Positions 31,227-44,330 of a DNA stretch of 64,000 nt are shown piece by piece (positions within the stretch are counted from its first letter, which is position 1; each line of letters begins with the position of its first letter). The DNA is taken from contig OZ231126.1 in the NCBI GenBank assembly GCA_965153355.1, forward strand, positions 15,190,001 through 15,254,000. The letters are read 5' to 3'. Made by a program: the position numbers and the translations under genes. The notes beneath the pieces were generated by a model. That model ran no database searches. It saw nothing but the letters and a program-made list of their open reading frames with translations, and was not told the origin of the DNA. The stretch comes from Flaccisagitta enflata (lineage: Eukaryota; Chaetognatha; Sagittoidea; Aphragmophora).

Positions 31227-31530
31227 CGCGACTCTACACCCTGCTATGTTGGTCCATTGGATGGTTGGTTGGTCGGTTGGTCCTTCTCCTACTTGCCTTT
31301 TTGATTAGGGCCTTTAAGCTAAGAATTGAGCCTCCTAGGCTGATTTTGGGGCCTTCAAGGATAGAATTTGGTCCTCAAGGCTGGGATTTGGATCTGGATC
31401 TGGACCTCGAGACTGGGATTCCAGCCATAAGGCTGGGATTGAGTCAGGGGGAGGGACAAGAGAGAAGAATAAAAAATCCCACTACTGTGTAAGGGCATCA
31501 ACCCCTTCAGGGCCGCTGTCCAAATAAGGA
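31227..31530. mobile_element. Truncated family A joined to family B remnant
   Basis: ACGCGACTCTACACCCTGCT and a GGTTGGTTGGTCGG tract (31227-31283) are followed by B-type GGCCT/GGGATT repeats and a closing CAACCCCTTCAGGGCCGCTG. The A-then-B order is the same as at 23.5 kb. Confidence 0.6.
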
Positions 31531-32299
31531 TCAGTAGGTCCAAAGGGAATTGGCCAGCCTGGAGGATAAGTTATGGTTAAAGTAACATCTTAAAGGAGGA
31601 AGTGCAATTACTTATGATATTCATTGAAAATATTTTTTTAGTCTGTAAGGAGCAAAATGAATTGCTCCAAGGCATTGCAGATATCAAGAAATGGACTTGC
31701 CTGTTAGACTGATGGACTAATGATCGATAAAATACCGATTCATGCACCTGAAAAAAAATAACATTCAGGATTTTCTAAGTAACTATAGAGCTGCAATATG
31801 CAAATAAGATTGACAGTGTCCCTTTTCAATGATTCATACTGTTTTAGCTGCTTAATAGGTTGAAAAACAAGTGGACGGTTCTGTATCTCTTAATTCTAAC
31901 TAACAATGGCTTGTGAGTCAATGGATGTGCATAGATTGGCTAGTTAGGGTATCTGGATAGAAGAACTAAGTGACAATTACACTTCATTTAAAATACCAAA
32001 ATTTTTGTAATTATCTGAGTTTTTTAGGTAATTATTAGACTGCAAGGAGCAAACTGAATTCCAGTATAATAGAAGTCAAATTATGGAATGGCTCTTAGGC
32101 ATTGCAGATTTCAAGAAATGGACTTGACTGTTAGACCAATGGACTAATGATTTACTCGAGACCAACCCATGCACCTGAGAAAAAATGGACATTCAGGAAG
32201 TTTATCAAAGGTCACTAAAGAGCTGCAATATGCAAATCAGAATGACACAGTCCCTTCTCAGTCTTTCATACTTTTTTGGCTACATAATAGGTTGAAACT

Positions 32300-32500
32300 A
32301 GTCATCCAAGAATCCAGATCCAAATACCCAATGCCCTGCTTGGAGTGATCAGGTGAAGAAGTGGATTGAGAGCAGGGCAGGGGCCCCAAAGGGCCAATAT
32401 CCTGTAGGACACAGGGGTAAATTTTCAGACATCCTTAAAGGGCCTCAGATAACTGGTTTAGGTCACCGAAAGAAGATTTAAGGACTAGAGTGCTGATTTG
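32300..32500 (+). mobile_element. Family B/C copy inside the tandem array
   Basis: It begins CATCCAAGAATCC, contains AATGCCCTGCTTGGAGTGAT and GGGGCCCCAAAGGGCC, then ATATCCTGTAGGACACAGGG. Neighbouring units of the array lack this block at the point after CATAATAGGTTGAAA. Confidence 0.65.
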
Positions 32501-33345
32501 GGGGTGGAAGACAATAAGATGGTTCTCTATCTTTTAATTATCAAGTAAAAGCAGCCAGATTGCTCGTGCGCCAATAAAAAGGGCATAGAATGGTTTTTGA
32601 GAGTATCTGTACTCTAGTGAAGAACTAACACTTATTCATTAAAGTCATAATCTCCCAAGTTTTGCAATGGTGAATGTTTTTGTTGATTTTCGTTAGACTT
32701 TTAGGAGCAAAATGAATTCCAATATGATAGTGGTCCAGTAATGCATTCATTTGCAGATATCAAGGGATTGACTTGATGGTTGGACTAATAGATCTACTAG
32801 AGACCAATCAATGCCCCTTAAAAATGACATTCTGGAAGTTTTTTTTAGGACACTCTAGAGCTGCAATATGCAAATGAAATTGCTTGACCCTTCTCAGTCT
32901 TTTGTACTGTTTTATCTGCATAATATGTCTAACAAAGAGATGGAAGGTAAACGAAAGGTGCTCTATCTCCTTATTCATCTCTTTATTCAACAAGCCAGGG
33001 TGTAAAGGACGTAGACTGGTATGAATGGTTGTCTAATGGGAAGATTTACACCCTTTTAGGAATAGCATAATTATCTAAGATTTTCAAAAGCATTTTATTT
33101 ACTTTTTTTTTCTTTGTTAGACTGTAAGGAGCAAAATGAATTCCTAAACAGTAGTGGTTCAGTTGTGGAATGACTCTTAAGCATTGCAGATATCAAGAGA
33201 TGGACTTGATTGTTAGGCTAATGGACAAATGATCTTTGAGAGACCAATCCATGCCTTAAAAAAGGAACATTCAAAAAGTTTTTTTTCTAGGCCACTATTA
33301 AGGTGCAATATGCAAATGAGATTGACAATGACCCTTTGAAGTCAT

Positions 33346-33470
33346 TTCAGGTGCGCCAAAGCAACTCTAAAACTAGTCTGTTGGTTGGTCCGCCAGTTGG
33401 TGTGTCTGTTGGTCGGTACCGCATTTGTTCCATGATCCACACGGCGCACCTTGGCCTATAAGCCCTTTTT
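33346..33470 (-). mobile_element. Family A3 element (AGGTGCGCC ends)
   Basis: The ends are CAGGTGCGCC and GGCGCACCTTGG, with a GTTGGTTGGTCCGCC tract between. The adjacent array units have no such block between their CCCTTT and TACTGTTTTAGCTGC words, giving an empty-site comparison. It matches 47469-47571 in the other orientation. Confidence 0.75.
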
Positions 33471-33479
33471 TACTGTTTA

Positions 33480-35125
33480 AGCTGCATTAAAGGTAAGAAA
33501 AATGGGTGGAAGACATATGGATGGTTCTATATCTGTTAGTTCTCATTTGAAACAGGCAAGGTTGCTAATGAATTGACAGGTGTAAAGGGTATTGACAGGT
33601 TTGTGAAGATATCTAAAAGGAGGGGCATTGGTAATAATGAGGATATTTGATAAGGTTGCAATGAGCCCAAAAAATCGAGACAAAGCATGACAAATGCAGA
33701 CAAAAGGAGGTTTTGTTTTTCATCATTTCATTTTTACAACTTATTCCATCACAGTGAATGAAACTATTAAGCCTACAGCATAGAAAAGATCTTCTGACAT
33801 AACAAAATATAGATCAAATCAATAGTTCATGCATTACAATCAACGGTATATTTGAAGAAATAAAAAAGAAAATTTTGATAAAAAGATATAGACGGAGAGG
33901 TTTAATTGCACTCTACAGTATGCAAATGAGATTGTATCTGACCCTATGAAAGTCAAAGTGTTAACTAGTGGAAAAATCTTGTTCTCTTCTTACAAAAATG
34001 GCCCTGATTTGAATTTAGCAAAAACTTTTGCCAATGGATGCAGACTTCTGTAGGTATAATCTTTTTAAAGAAGTGTATCAAGCAATTAAACATTTTTGGT
34101 TTTTGAAGGCAAGTTGTTGTAAAACTACAGGTCAAGAGGCAGATTGGCTTCACCTTTTTAAATCATTTGCATATTGCAGATATTGTCTTCTCCTGATCAA
34201 AATCTTTAGCCACGTTTCACATATGAATTTTTTGTATTCTATTATCAATCTAGACTCTTGATGATGTCCTGTTCTCCAGTACCTTTCTGTTTCATGTCTT
34301 ATTCTGGTAGTAAGACACTGTCTGTTAACAAATCTCATTCATCCTAAAGGAATGTTTCTGACCTTCCTCTTCAACGATCTGTTTCATCCTTAAAGTTTTT
34401 TTGGGGATTGGAAAAAGGGGCTCATTTTCTTTTAAATGTTAAAGGATTAACATTGAAAACAAATTCTCAGTTTCAGTTCAGCCATTGATAGGGAAAAAAG
34501 AAGCAATTAAGCCTTGGTTTTGTGAGTATTTGAGGGTTGATTTCAGGGGTAGGGTTCAGTGGTATGAGTAAGTTAAAGGGTAGGGATGTACCACGCGTAC
34601 CAAAAAAAAAGACGCACCTTTCTTTTCATTGTCAAAACAGATACAAAAAATGATCAAAATTTTTTTAAATTGAGATATTTTTAAAGATTGTTAAAAAATC
34701 TTTCAATGTAAACTAATCCCAGGTCAATATCTCAAACGGTTTAAGGGCTAGAACCTTCCAAAAAGAAACTCTATTTTGCTAAAATGCACTTTTTATATAA
34801 GGATTGGCACAGTTTTCATTCAAACTAATGCCATTTCCAAACAAAAAAAAAATAGAAATACCAGATTGAAACCATATGAAAGTATTTTCAAAGGGCTTTC
34901 CAATGATCTAGAATTTTATTAGGTTCAATGGAAATATGTTGCCACAATAAGCAATTCAAAAGTGTTTCCTTTTTATTGATACACATGGTACTTAGAAATA
35001 GGGATGAAGGTTGATTTACGGCCAGAGTTGGTAAGGGGTTGGTTGTCAGAATTTACTTGACAGATCGACCCACCAAGTAAAGCAACACCACTGGTCAGGC
35101 ATCCGGGGTGTCTTTAGCAATTAGG
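33480..35125. other. No gene recognised
   Basis: AT-rich sequence with a further TATGCAAATGAGATTG at about 33920 and its complement near 34165. The 60-77 codon ORFs near 34028-34261 have no recognisable features. Confidence 0.4.
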
Positions 35126-35126
35126 A

Positions 35127-35305
<179 letters not shown>

Positions 35306-35539
35306 TTTCTCTCTCTTGTAAAGACCATTTTTTTTGTTGATCCAAAAAGGCCTAATTTCCGGACCTTTTGTAACAAGAAAGAAGAGTCACCATGTTCCGC
35401 AAATTGACTTTAACTTTTATTTTTCTCTCCACTAGCTTCGTTAATCCAACTCACAGCGATCGCGCTGAGTCAACCCAATGCAAGGCCAGGCTTTGTTATC
35501 CAACAAAAAGAGAGGGAGAGAAAAGGAAAGGATTCATTT

Positions 35540-38439
35540 TGATCTTGGTAATTCAAAGTCTGTGTGTAGCTTAGGTGTGCTTGGGTGTTTGGGTTTACAT
35601 GCAAAGTTTCATCAGAGGACTACAGGGAAAGATTGTAAGTGAAGAGGAGGATCACAGTGCTTTCATGTCCCTTCATGTCTCCTAATGTCTTTGTATGTCC
35701 TTTTATGTCTTTTTATGTCTTTTTATGTCTTTTTATGTTTCTTCATGTCTCCTCATGTCTTTTTGTATCTCCTCATGTCTTTTTATGTCTCCTTCTGTCT
35801 CTTTCTGTCTCTTCATGTCTTCTCATGTTTTTTTTCTTGTCTCTTCATGTGACTTAATGTCTCTTCATTTCTTTTAATGTCTTTTCCTGTATCCTAATGT
35901 CTTTTTATGTCTGTTCATGTCTTTTCATGTCTTCTCATGTCTGTTCATGTCTGCTCATGTGTTTTCACGTCTCATAATGTCTTTTCATGTCTCCTCATGT
36001 CTCCTTATTTCTCATCATGTCTCCTCATGTCTTTTCAAATCTCTCCATATCTCTATATGTCTTTTCATGTCTCCTTACCCTTTTCATGTTTCCTCATTTC
36101 TCTTCATGTCTCCTCATGTCTTCATTTTTTTTTTATGTGTCTTCATGTCTTTCCACGTCTCTTTATGCTGTCTCATGTCACTTCATGTCTCCTCATGTCT
36201 TTTCATGTCTCCTCAGGTCAATTCATGTCTCCTCATGTCTTTCCATGTCTTTTCATGTTTCCTGTCTTTTAATGTCTCTCTTTATGTCTCCTCATGTCTT
36301 TTCATTTCTTTTCATGTCTCCTCATGTCTTTTCATGTCTCTTTCTGTCTTTTCATGTCTTTTCTTGTCTCTTCATGTCTCCACATGTCTCTTTATGTCTT
36401 TTCATTTCTATTCATATCTTTTCATGTCTTTTCATGTCTTTTCCTGTCTTTTCATGTCTTTTTCTGTCTTTCTATGTCTCTTTATGTCTCTTCATGTCCC
36501 CTCATGTCTTCTCATGTCTCTCCAGCTTTTTTTTATGTCTCTTCATGTCTCTTCTTGTCTGTTCATGTCTTTTCATGTTTTCTCATGTCTCTTCATGTCA
36601 GCTTTTGTCTTTTCATGTCTCCTTATGCTTATTCATGTTTCCTCATGTCTCTTCTTGTCTGTTCATGTTTTATAATGTCTCTTCATGTTTGCTTTTGTCT
36701 TTTCATGTCTACTCATATCTCCTCATGTCTCTTCATGTCTCCCTATGTCTCCTCATATCTTTTCATGTCTCCCATGTCTCTTTATGTCTGTTCATGTCTT
36801 TCCATGTCTCTCCATGTCTTTTCATGTCTCTTCATGTCTTATCATTTTTCTTTTTATGTCTCCTCCTGCTTTTCATAACTTGTCATGCCTATTCACCCCT
36901 ACCCCTAACTAAGAGACATGAAGAGACAGAAAGAGACATGAAAAAATATGAGAAGTCATGAAAAGACAAAAAGAGACATGTAGAGACAAAAAATGATATG
37001 AAAAGACATGAAGAGACATGAAAGGACACAAGAAGATATGAATAGACATGGAAAAGCATGAGGAGACATGAAAAGACATTACAAAACTTAAAAAACCATG
37101 AAGAGACATGAGGAGACAAGATAGGACATGAAAGACATAAGAGACATAAAGAGATATGAGGAGACATGAAAAGACATGAGGAGACATGATAAGACATGAA
37201 AGACATAAGAGACATAAAGAGATATGAGGAGACATGAGGAGCCATGAGAAGACATGAAGAGACAAAAAAGACATGAAGAGCTTGGGAAGACATGAAAAGA
37301 GATAAGGACACATGAAAAGACATAAGGAGTAATGAAATGACATGAATAAACATGAGAAGACATGAAGAGACATGAGAAAACATGAAGAGAAATAAACAGA
37401 CATGAAAAACATAAGAAGACATGAAAAGACATGGGAAAAATGAAAAGACATGAAAAGACATGAAAAGTTAAAGAGAGACATCAAAAAACATGAAGAGACA
37501 TAGAGATGTGAAGACAAATGGAAAGGCATGCATAGAAATGAAAAGACATAAAAAGACATGGAGAGACATGAAAAGACCAGAGGAGGAAGGAGGCTGATAA
37601 TGTGTAAAGAGCTCTTTTAGGGTATGACTTTTTTCTTTGGAACGAATTCTACCACTTAGTTTTGATTTTTGATCTTTTTATGGTCAGAAAAAGTCACTAT
37701 CAAGAAATTCTTCGATCAATTTGTAATCTTTGATTACTAACGCAACCTGATTTTTGTGTGTCATAGTGCAGTTGAGAATGAAGTGAAACATAGATGAGTT
37801 ATCATTTGCTATGTTTTGTTAAGAACAAAAAAATGTTTCCTCAACCTCTTCTGTTACGATTTCTATAGCAATCTGGTTTTAATGATTTTTTATATTACTA
37901 AAGTTAATTTTAGCTATCTTCCTAGGCCGTAAGAATTGATTTAACAGCAGATTCTTCTTAGTTTGACATGAATTTGTGTGAAACAAGAAAAAAAATAATT
38001 CTTACGGCATGTTAGGTACCCTGCCGGCCCCCCCTGTGAAAAGACATGGAGAGACATGGGGATAATGAAAAGACATGAGGGGACAAGAAAAGACATGAGG
38101 AGAGACAAAAAGATATGAAGAGACATGGGAAGACATGAGAAGACATGAGGAGACATGAAGAGACATGGAAAGACATGAAGGGATATGATCATATGAAGAC
38201 ACATGTAGAGACATCAGGATACATGGACAAACATGAGGAGACATGAAGAAACATGAGGAGACATGAAAAGACGTGAGAAGACATGGGGAGACATGAAGAG
38301 ATGGGAAGACATTGACATAAAACTGCGAACCTCCTCTTCACTTACAATCTTTCCCTGTACTCTCTGATGAAACGGTGCACGTAAACCCGCTCACCCAAAT
38401 GCCCCTAGGCTACACAAAAACTTTGAATTTCCCAGATCA
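35540..38439. mobile_element. Foldback (FB-like) element, 2.9 kb, arms of 10-bp repeats
   Basis: The unique outer arm at about 35540-35660 (TGATCTTGG, AATTCAAAGT, GTTTACATGCAAAG, TTCATCAGAG, AAGATTGTAAGTGAAGAGGA) recurs inverted at 38325-38439. Inward of it, about 1.2 kb of TTCATGTCTC-type 10-bp repeats (35660-36895) face about 0.7 kb (36905-37585) and 0.3 kb (38035-38310) of the complement. A 450-bp unique segment lies at 37586-38034. Inverted arms made of short tandem repeats are the hallmark of Drosophila-type foldback elements. The Met/Ser/Phe/Cys-rich ORFs of up to 324 codons are repeat translations. Confidence 0.8.
37586..38034. other. Unique segment inside the right foldback arm
   Basis: AT-rich DNA ends in TTACGGCATGTTAGGTACCC and a CCGGCCCCCC run, interrupting the CATGAAGAGA repeats. 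It has no ORF of note. It may be the original centre of the element or a later insertion. Confidence 0.5.
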
Positions 38440-38579
38440 CATCTCGGCAAAAACAGTTGCAAAGATGAGGAGCGTCCGAATTGCAGTTATCGGGTCCAAG
38501 TTCAGTGAGCAACTGAAAAAAAGTTTCTCAATACATTTTTTTTCTCGGCGAAGCAGAGAAAATGGGGCATCCTCTTAAT

Positions 38580-38730
38580 CACGAAATTCGTGCTTAAGTT
38601 AAACTTGTTTTCACTGAAGCACGACGTCGTGCTTCAGAGGAAAGAGAAAGAACTGGCATTTTTCAAGCTCGTGCTTCAGTGAAATGGGAAAAATAAGTTT
38701 TCATCATGATGTCGTGCTAAAATGGAAATC
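38580..38730. repeat. GAAGCACGA/TCGTGCTTC repeats with a 24-bp palindrome
   Basis: A perfect 24-bp palindrome spans 38614-38637 (CTGAAGCACGAC then its complement). Single arms lie nearby (TTCGTGCTTAAG, CTCGTGCTTCAGTGAAA, GTCGTGCTAAA). The same word pair recurs at 50635-50665. Confidence 0.8.
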
Positions 38731-38792
38731 AAATGCACTCATTATTGACCAAAAAATTCTCTATTTCACCTCCCATTGCACTATTGTTTCTC

Positions 38793-38940
<148 letters not shown>

Positions 38941-39264
38941 TGTTTATTTGTATCTTGTTGAACTACGAATTTTAACGTTTTTGCTTTCGACGTTGATTGT
39001 CACGAATGCCGTGGATTTGATGGCCCACTATGCGCCGTAATGACATGAAATGCACTATTCGCTCAATTGTCCCAAAATAAAAGAAAAATCAAATGATAAT
39101 GTTTAGGAAAAAACAAAGATTTTTTTAAAAAAATATTATGTTAATTATGTGATAAAACTTTAATTAGTTCAGGCTTGAGACTCTTCAGAACAGATATTTT
39201 TAACCTTCATCAAATTTATTTATTGTAAATAAAATAGTTTTTTTTTACTGTTTAAAATCCTAAT

Positions 39265-39690
39265 ATAAAAAATTTGATGCAAAAAAAAATTTGATGCAAA
39301 AAAAAAAAAATTTGATGCAAAAAAATTTAAAAAAATATTTGATAAGAAAAATCTTTTTCTAAAAAGAAAATATTAGATGCATGTAAAATTTTTTTGATGC
39401 AAAAAAAATTTTGATGCAAAAATTTTTTTGATATAAAAATTTTTTTGATGCAAAAAAAATTTGGTTGCAAACAATTTTTAAAAAATAATTGTTTTGATGA
39501 CAAAAATTTTTTATATCAAAATTTTTTAATGCAAAAAATTTTTGATGCAAAAAAATTTTAGTGCAAAAAAATTTTGAATGCAAAAAAAATTCATGCTTAA
39601 AATTTTGATGCAGAAAAAATAATATAATAAGAGAAATATTTTTTTCATTTTCATTTTTTTTTTCCAAAAAAAATTTTGATGCAATTGAAA
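39265..39690. repeat. AT-rich 16-19 bp minisatellite (TTTGATGCAAAAAAAA)
   Basis: About 20 imperfect units of TTTGATGCAAAAAAAATT occur, with drift in A and T run lengths. The minus-strand ORF is a repeat translation rich in Phe and Lys. Confidence 0.85.
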
Positions 39691-40070
39691 TTTTGATAAG
39701 CATTTTTTCTAGAATTTAGAAAATCTTTGCATCTGATAAAAAAGTTCTAATGAATGTAAAAATACAGATCCTATCAAATTAGCAAAAACAGCAATATGAA
39801 ATATATGCTTAATTGATATTTCAAAATTGCCCTTTTACAAATTCAATTTTATTTTTCATTGATTTATCCTAAGTAAAATATCATTTTACTTTTAAAGATG
39901 GCCTATAGAAAATTTTGAAATCGCGCACAAAAAATTTAGTAGATAGCCCTGGTGGAGCTGATTCCAAATCTGTGCCCATTTACCTTTGCATGAACATTAA
40001 GTACCTCAAAAAACCTCAAGTAGGTTTTCTTGGGTCACTGGCTTGGAGGAGCAATAGAAAAAAATAAGAA
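39691..40070. other. No gene recognised
   Basis: AT-rich unique sequence only. Confidence 0.4.
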
Positions 40071-40075
40071 CCGCC

Positions 40076-40440
40076 ATGTACACGGCAATTATAGTCGCGA
40101 ATGGGCAGGGGCAGTGATGTGAGAGGACATTCAATCACTTTAGTAAGAGCGACGATGAAAAAAATGCAAAAAACCGACAAACGAGACTGACCGATGAACC
40201 AACCAACCAACAGACAGACCAACGACCCTCGTGGCTTATAGAGTCATGTGGCACGTGATTAAAAACGAGGCTTGTGGGTGGGCAGGAGCACTGATATAGA
40301 AGACCATTCAGGCACTCAGGCTGGTCCAGCGACATAAAACCGCACAACTCGATGTACATGATGAACCGACAAATGGAGTGACCAACCGACGGACACTGCT
40401 CAATAATCCTGATGCATCGCGGCCTCTACTAATCTGTAGG
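40076..40440 (+). mobile_element. Two degenerate family A copies head to tail
   Basis: TACACGGCAATTATAGTCGC, then GGGCAGGGGCAG, then CAACCAACCAACAGACAGAC, then TATAGAGTCATGTGGCACGTGATTAAAA end the first copy near 40263. A second GTGGGTGGGCAGGAGC with GACCAACCGACGGAC follows. The hairpins are decayed. Confidence 0.6.
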
Positions 40441-40563
40441 TTTATCTATCTATCCATCTATCTATATTTATCTATCGGCCAATCACGGGCTACCCCAACT
40501 ATACATTAATTGAGTTTTTATCTTTTTAGAGAGAGAGAAACCTATCAAGCAACGTGCGCGCGC

Positions 40564-40565
<2 letters not shown>

Positions 40566-40621
<56 letters not shown>

Positions 40622-40640
40622 CGTACGTGTGCGTGCGTAC
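40566..40640 (+). repeat. (TG)n microsatellite
   Basis: GT repeats are flanked by alternating purine-pyrimidine GCGCGCGTGCG and ACGTACGTGTGCG, giving a long Z-DNA-prone block. Confidence 0.9.
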
Positions 40641-41194
40641 ATCAGACTCTACAATTACAGTTACGGCTTCAACGCGACGTGAACAAGCCTTAGAGGGCAA
40701 TAATTTTAGGCTACATGTTTCACTACAACACATTGTCAGTAAATTACATGATTTCATAATAACAAAGAAATATTCCAAAATTAGGAATATTAGAAATTAG
40801 GGTACGCGGCGAGATATTCAAGGTGCAATCAGCCAGAAGTCCGATCTTTGGTGCCCTTTTCTTCTTTTCATTGTCATTGTTGTTACTTTTTTTTCGGGGG
40901 GGGGGGGCTGTTGTAGAAATAAACGTTCCTGAAAAGAGCAAAGAGAAGTTTGAAAACCAAACTACTTAGTTACAACTCAACGCAACTCGGTAATAGACTT
41001 TAAAATCCATCTGTCAGTCCACATCTGTTAGTCTGTCCGTTGGTCCATTGTCCATTGGTCCAATGGTCCGTCACGGTCGAGTTGAAAATGCAAATAAAAC
41101 GCACATTTTTGATGCTGCAGTTGTGTGTGCGTGTGTGAGGGAGTGTGTAGGAGACGACTTGGATTTCCCAGGCCACCCGTCCGCAACAATATGA

Positions 41195-42580
41195 CACATT
41201 GAAAATTATTGTGACACTTCAGTTTCGCCGAGAGCAAAAAAATCAAAATTTTTTTTACCAAAAACAAATGATTCACCTGAAAATATATGTCACTTTGAGT
41301 AGTTAACAGAGAAAATTGATGCAAAATATCATCAGAAAAAAAGAATAGTGATTTTGCATTTAAAAATGACTAATTTCATAAATTTCACAAATAAATATTT
41401 AAAAATTCATAAACAGATATCAAAAATTGTCTTATAGTAATGAAAATTGACATGCAGGTGGTTTGGTGCTTCATTTAACTACCATAAAAATTTCATGACT
41501 TTTCTTCACCAGGAAGTGCCCCATTTAAAACTCTTAATAAAAAACATCATTTTTTTCTTATTTCTGTTGAATCTGACATAAATGCACCCTAAATAACAAA
41601 TTTGCATAGAAAATGCAAAATATTCACCTATGTTCAAGATTAGTTATTTAGGGGATGAAAAATGTTTTTTTCAAAAACTTTAAATTTCGTAATTTGGAAT
41701 AGAAAAACTCACAAAATTGATACTTTAAATCCACCAATTGTTACAAAATTTGAAATGCTTAAGGTTGAATGCTTCCTTTGACTACTATTCAAATTTCATG
41801 ACTTAACTCCAATGGGAAGTACCCCAAATGAATTATTCAAAATAAAATATCCTATTTTTTTGAAATTTAATTGACATTTTTTAAAAGGTACTTGACAAAA
41901 ACATCTAAAATGCTAAAAATCATATGGCAAAAAAGTTTTATACTAGTGTCAGATAGATATGAACAGCCTCTCAAAAAAAAATTGACCATATCATACAAAC
42001 TGTGTCGGTAATAATACAGTAAAGATACCTCTTTAAAATAATTCTTACTCTTTTTTAAGATTTTGCTGGAAAATTTTGCCAATTTAAGATCATTTTACTG
42101 TACAAAGCAAGCAATTTGAAGACTGATTCTTAAAAATAGTATGAATGGGCTCACATAGCACATGTCAAAACAGATTTTTAGTCAAAAATGGTTAATTTTA
42201 TGGAAAAAATTGTGCAAGAAAGTGATGGAACAAGAGTGTCGAGATATGGTTCATGATGTCATATTGTGATCCCATGTCACTTGTTTTATATCTAGGGTCA
42301 GTTATGGCGGGTTTAAATGTATTTCTAACAGGTTAAGCGGCAGACCTACAGTCAAATTGAAGCGGAACCAGCGACGGAGAGAACTTTCTATAAGTGTATG
42401 AGGCTGTATAAAAGATACTTCTTAGTTTTTACCATATCTAATTTGCGAGAATAACTGACCCGATATAGATTTTGGCCCAAGGCTATCGCAAGAGAAAGAC
42501 CTGAATGAGAACAAAAACGTTTGTAAAAGCATTTTGGAATATTTCAAACATTGTATCTTTATACCCCATTGTCCAAACGA
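41195..42580. other. AT-rich DNA, no gene recognised
   Basis: Contains a decayed family A4 left end near 41150-41195 (CACCCGTCCGCAACAAT) and otherwise AT-rich unique sequence. Confidence 0.4.
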
Positions 42581-42588
42581 TTCTTGTT

Positions 42589-42790
42589 AGTTGCGGACAC
42601 GCAACTCTATGAGAGGCTTTGTCCGTCCGCCGGTCAGTCGGTCCGTGGACACGAGAAAATGAGCGGTCCGTGGACACGCAAAAATGAACGTTTAAGATGT
42701 TTTTTGTGTATGTGAGAGGGGCGTGGAGTATGGATGGAGGTAGGATGCCCCTGCCCACCCGTCCGCAACGATATTGTGACCCCGCGTCAT
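42589..42790 (-). mobile_element. Family A4 element (GTTGCGGAC type)
   Basis: It opens AGTTGCGGACACGCAACTC (hairpin 42590-42605), continues GAGAGGCTTTGTCCGTCCGC, and closes CCCCTGCCCACCCGTCCGCA ACGATATTGTGACCCCGCG. The word GTTGCGGAC is inverted between the two ends. Confidence 0.75.
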
Positions 42791-43007
42791 TTGTTTTTTA
42801 CCTTTTTGGCAATTTTCAGTTATTCAAGGCATAGCTTTTCTTGCCCACGGGTTCTGCGTTAGCGCGATTCAATTCACACAGAGGCATTGCAATACTCCAA
42901 CCTGTTGCAATCGTACTTTTGAGTATCAAATCGAAGCAGCAACTTTTTGCTTCATCAATTGATGTGTCAGTTTATCAGAACATCGGAATGTTGTCCAAAT
43001 GTTTTGT

Positions 43008-43140
<133 letters not shown>

Positions 43141-43827
43141 CTTAGCATCGGCGTTGGTCCTGACGCATTCTCACGCCCAAGCGCATTCACGTCCAACAGT
43201 TTATTTGTTCAAATTAATGAAATCTTGCTCTCTATCTAGTATCAAATGAGAAATACTCCGACAAAAGAGAAAATCAAGAAAGAAAAAAAAAATTTGAGCT
43301 AATAAGGAACTGTTAGGAGGAAAAAATGTCAGCATCGGATGATTTTACACCAACGTTTTATGTTCGCTCCACTTATGAATCATGAAAAAATTGTCAATAA
43401 GCAGTGCATCGTAGGCTGGGTTGATTTCATTACTTGTGTCACACCAATTATTGCAATACATTTCCTGATTTTAGTCTCAACGTGTACGATCAAAAAAGTA
43501 GAAAATAAAAATTGACCCCAGCCCTACAAGGCTATGAAATTTTTTCATCTCTTAAGTCAAGGGGTGACACACCTTTTTATCAAAAAAAAATTTTTCTAGT
43601 AGGGCTCGACCTGAAAGACGAGGTTTATCCCGGGCTGTCAGTAAAGTGACGACTTTGCCGCTTTAGGGCAGTATAATAGGCCCTCTCACGGTCTCCCTGT
43701 AAAAAAATCTCACGATCGATAGGCCTTCTTAAAGTTTTTTGCTATAATTGAGCCCATAGTGGATTTTGGTGTCATATTGGCGCATAGTGCGCCATCGATA
43801 ATCATCGATAATCAACTTCGAAAGTAA

Positions 43828-43975
43828 CAAGGTCAGATACACGGCAAACCAGTCGCGGAAGGTTGAGCAGGGGCAGTTACGCCAAAACCGCTTGGAATTC
43901 AAAAATGTGATGGACGGACCGAGAGTAAAGGTGGCGATCAACACGGCAAGGTGTAATGTCGCGTGTCCGCGACAA
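43828..43975 (+). mobile_element. Family A element (GTCGCGGAC type)
   Basis: ACAAGGTCAGATACACGGCA, CCAGTCGCGGAAGGTTGAGC, AATGTGATGGACGGACCGAG, then hairpin GTCGCGTGTCCGCGAC followed by AAAAAAA. It is closely related to 49091-49238. Confidence 0.75.
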
Positions 43976-43999
43976 AAAAAGATAGTAAATCGTTGTTCA

Positions 44000-44330
<331 letters not shown>

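Larger units (their letters stand above)
31600..33480 (+). repeat. Four diverged tandem units of about 430-490 bp
   Basis: Each unit has AAGGAGCAAAATGAATT, GCATTGCAGATATCAAG, ATGGACTTGACTGTTAGACC and GCTGCAATATGCAAATGAGA in the same order (the last word near 31793, 32223, 32861 and 33306). Apparent spacing differences are explained by two element insertions. ATGCAAAT is the octamer recognised by POU-domain factors; whether that matters here is unknown. Confidence 0.8.

Noticed and set aside
35639-37559. Long Met/Ser/Phe/Cys ORFs (up to 324 codons) on both strands
   Set aside because: They are translations of the 10-bp TTCATGTCTC repeat; three frames are open at once.
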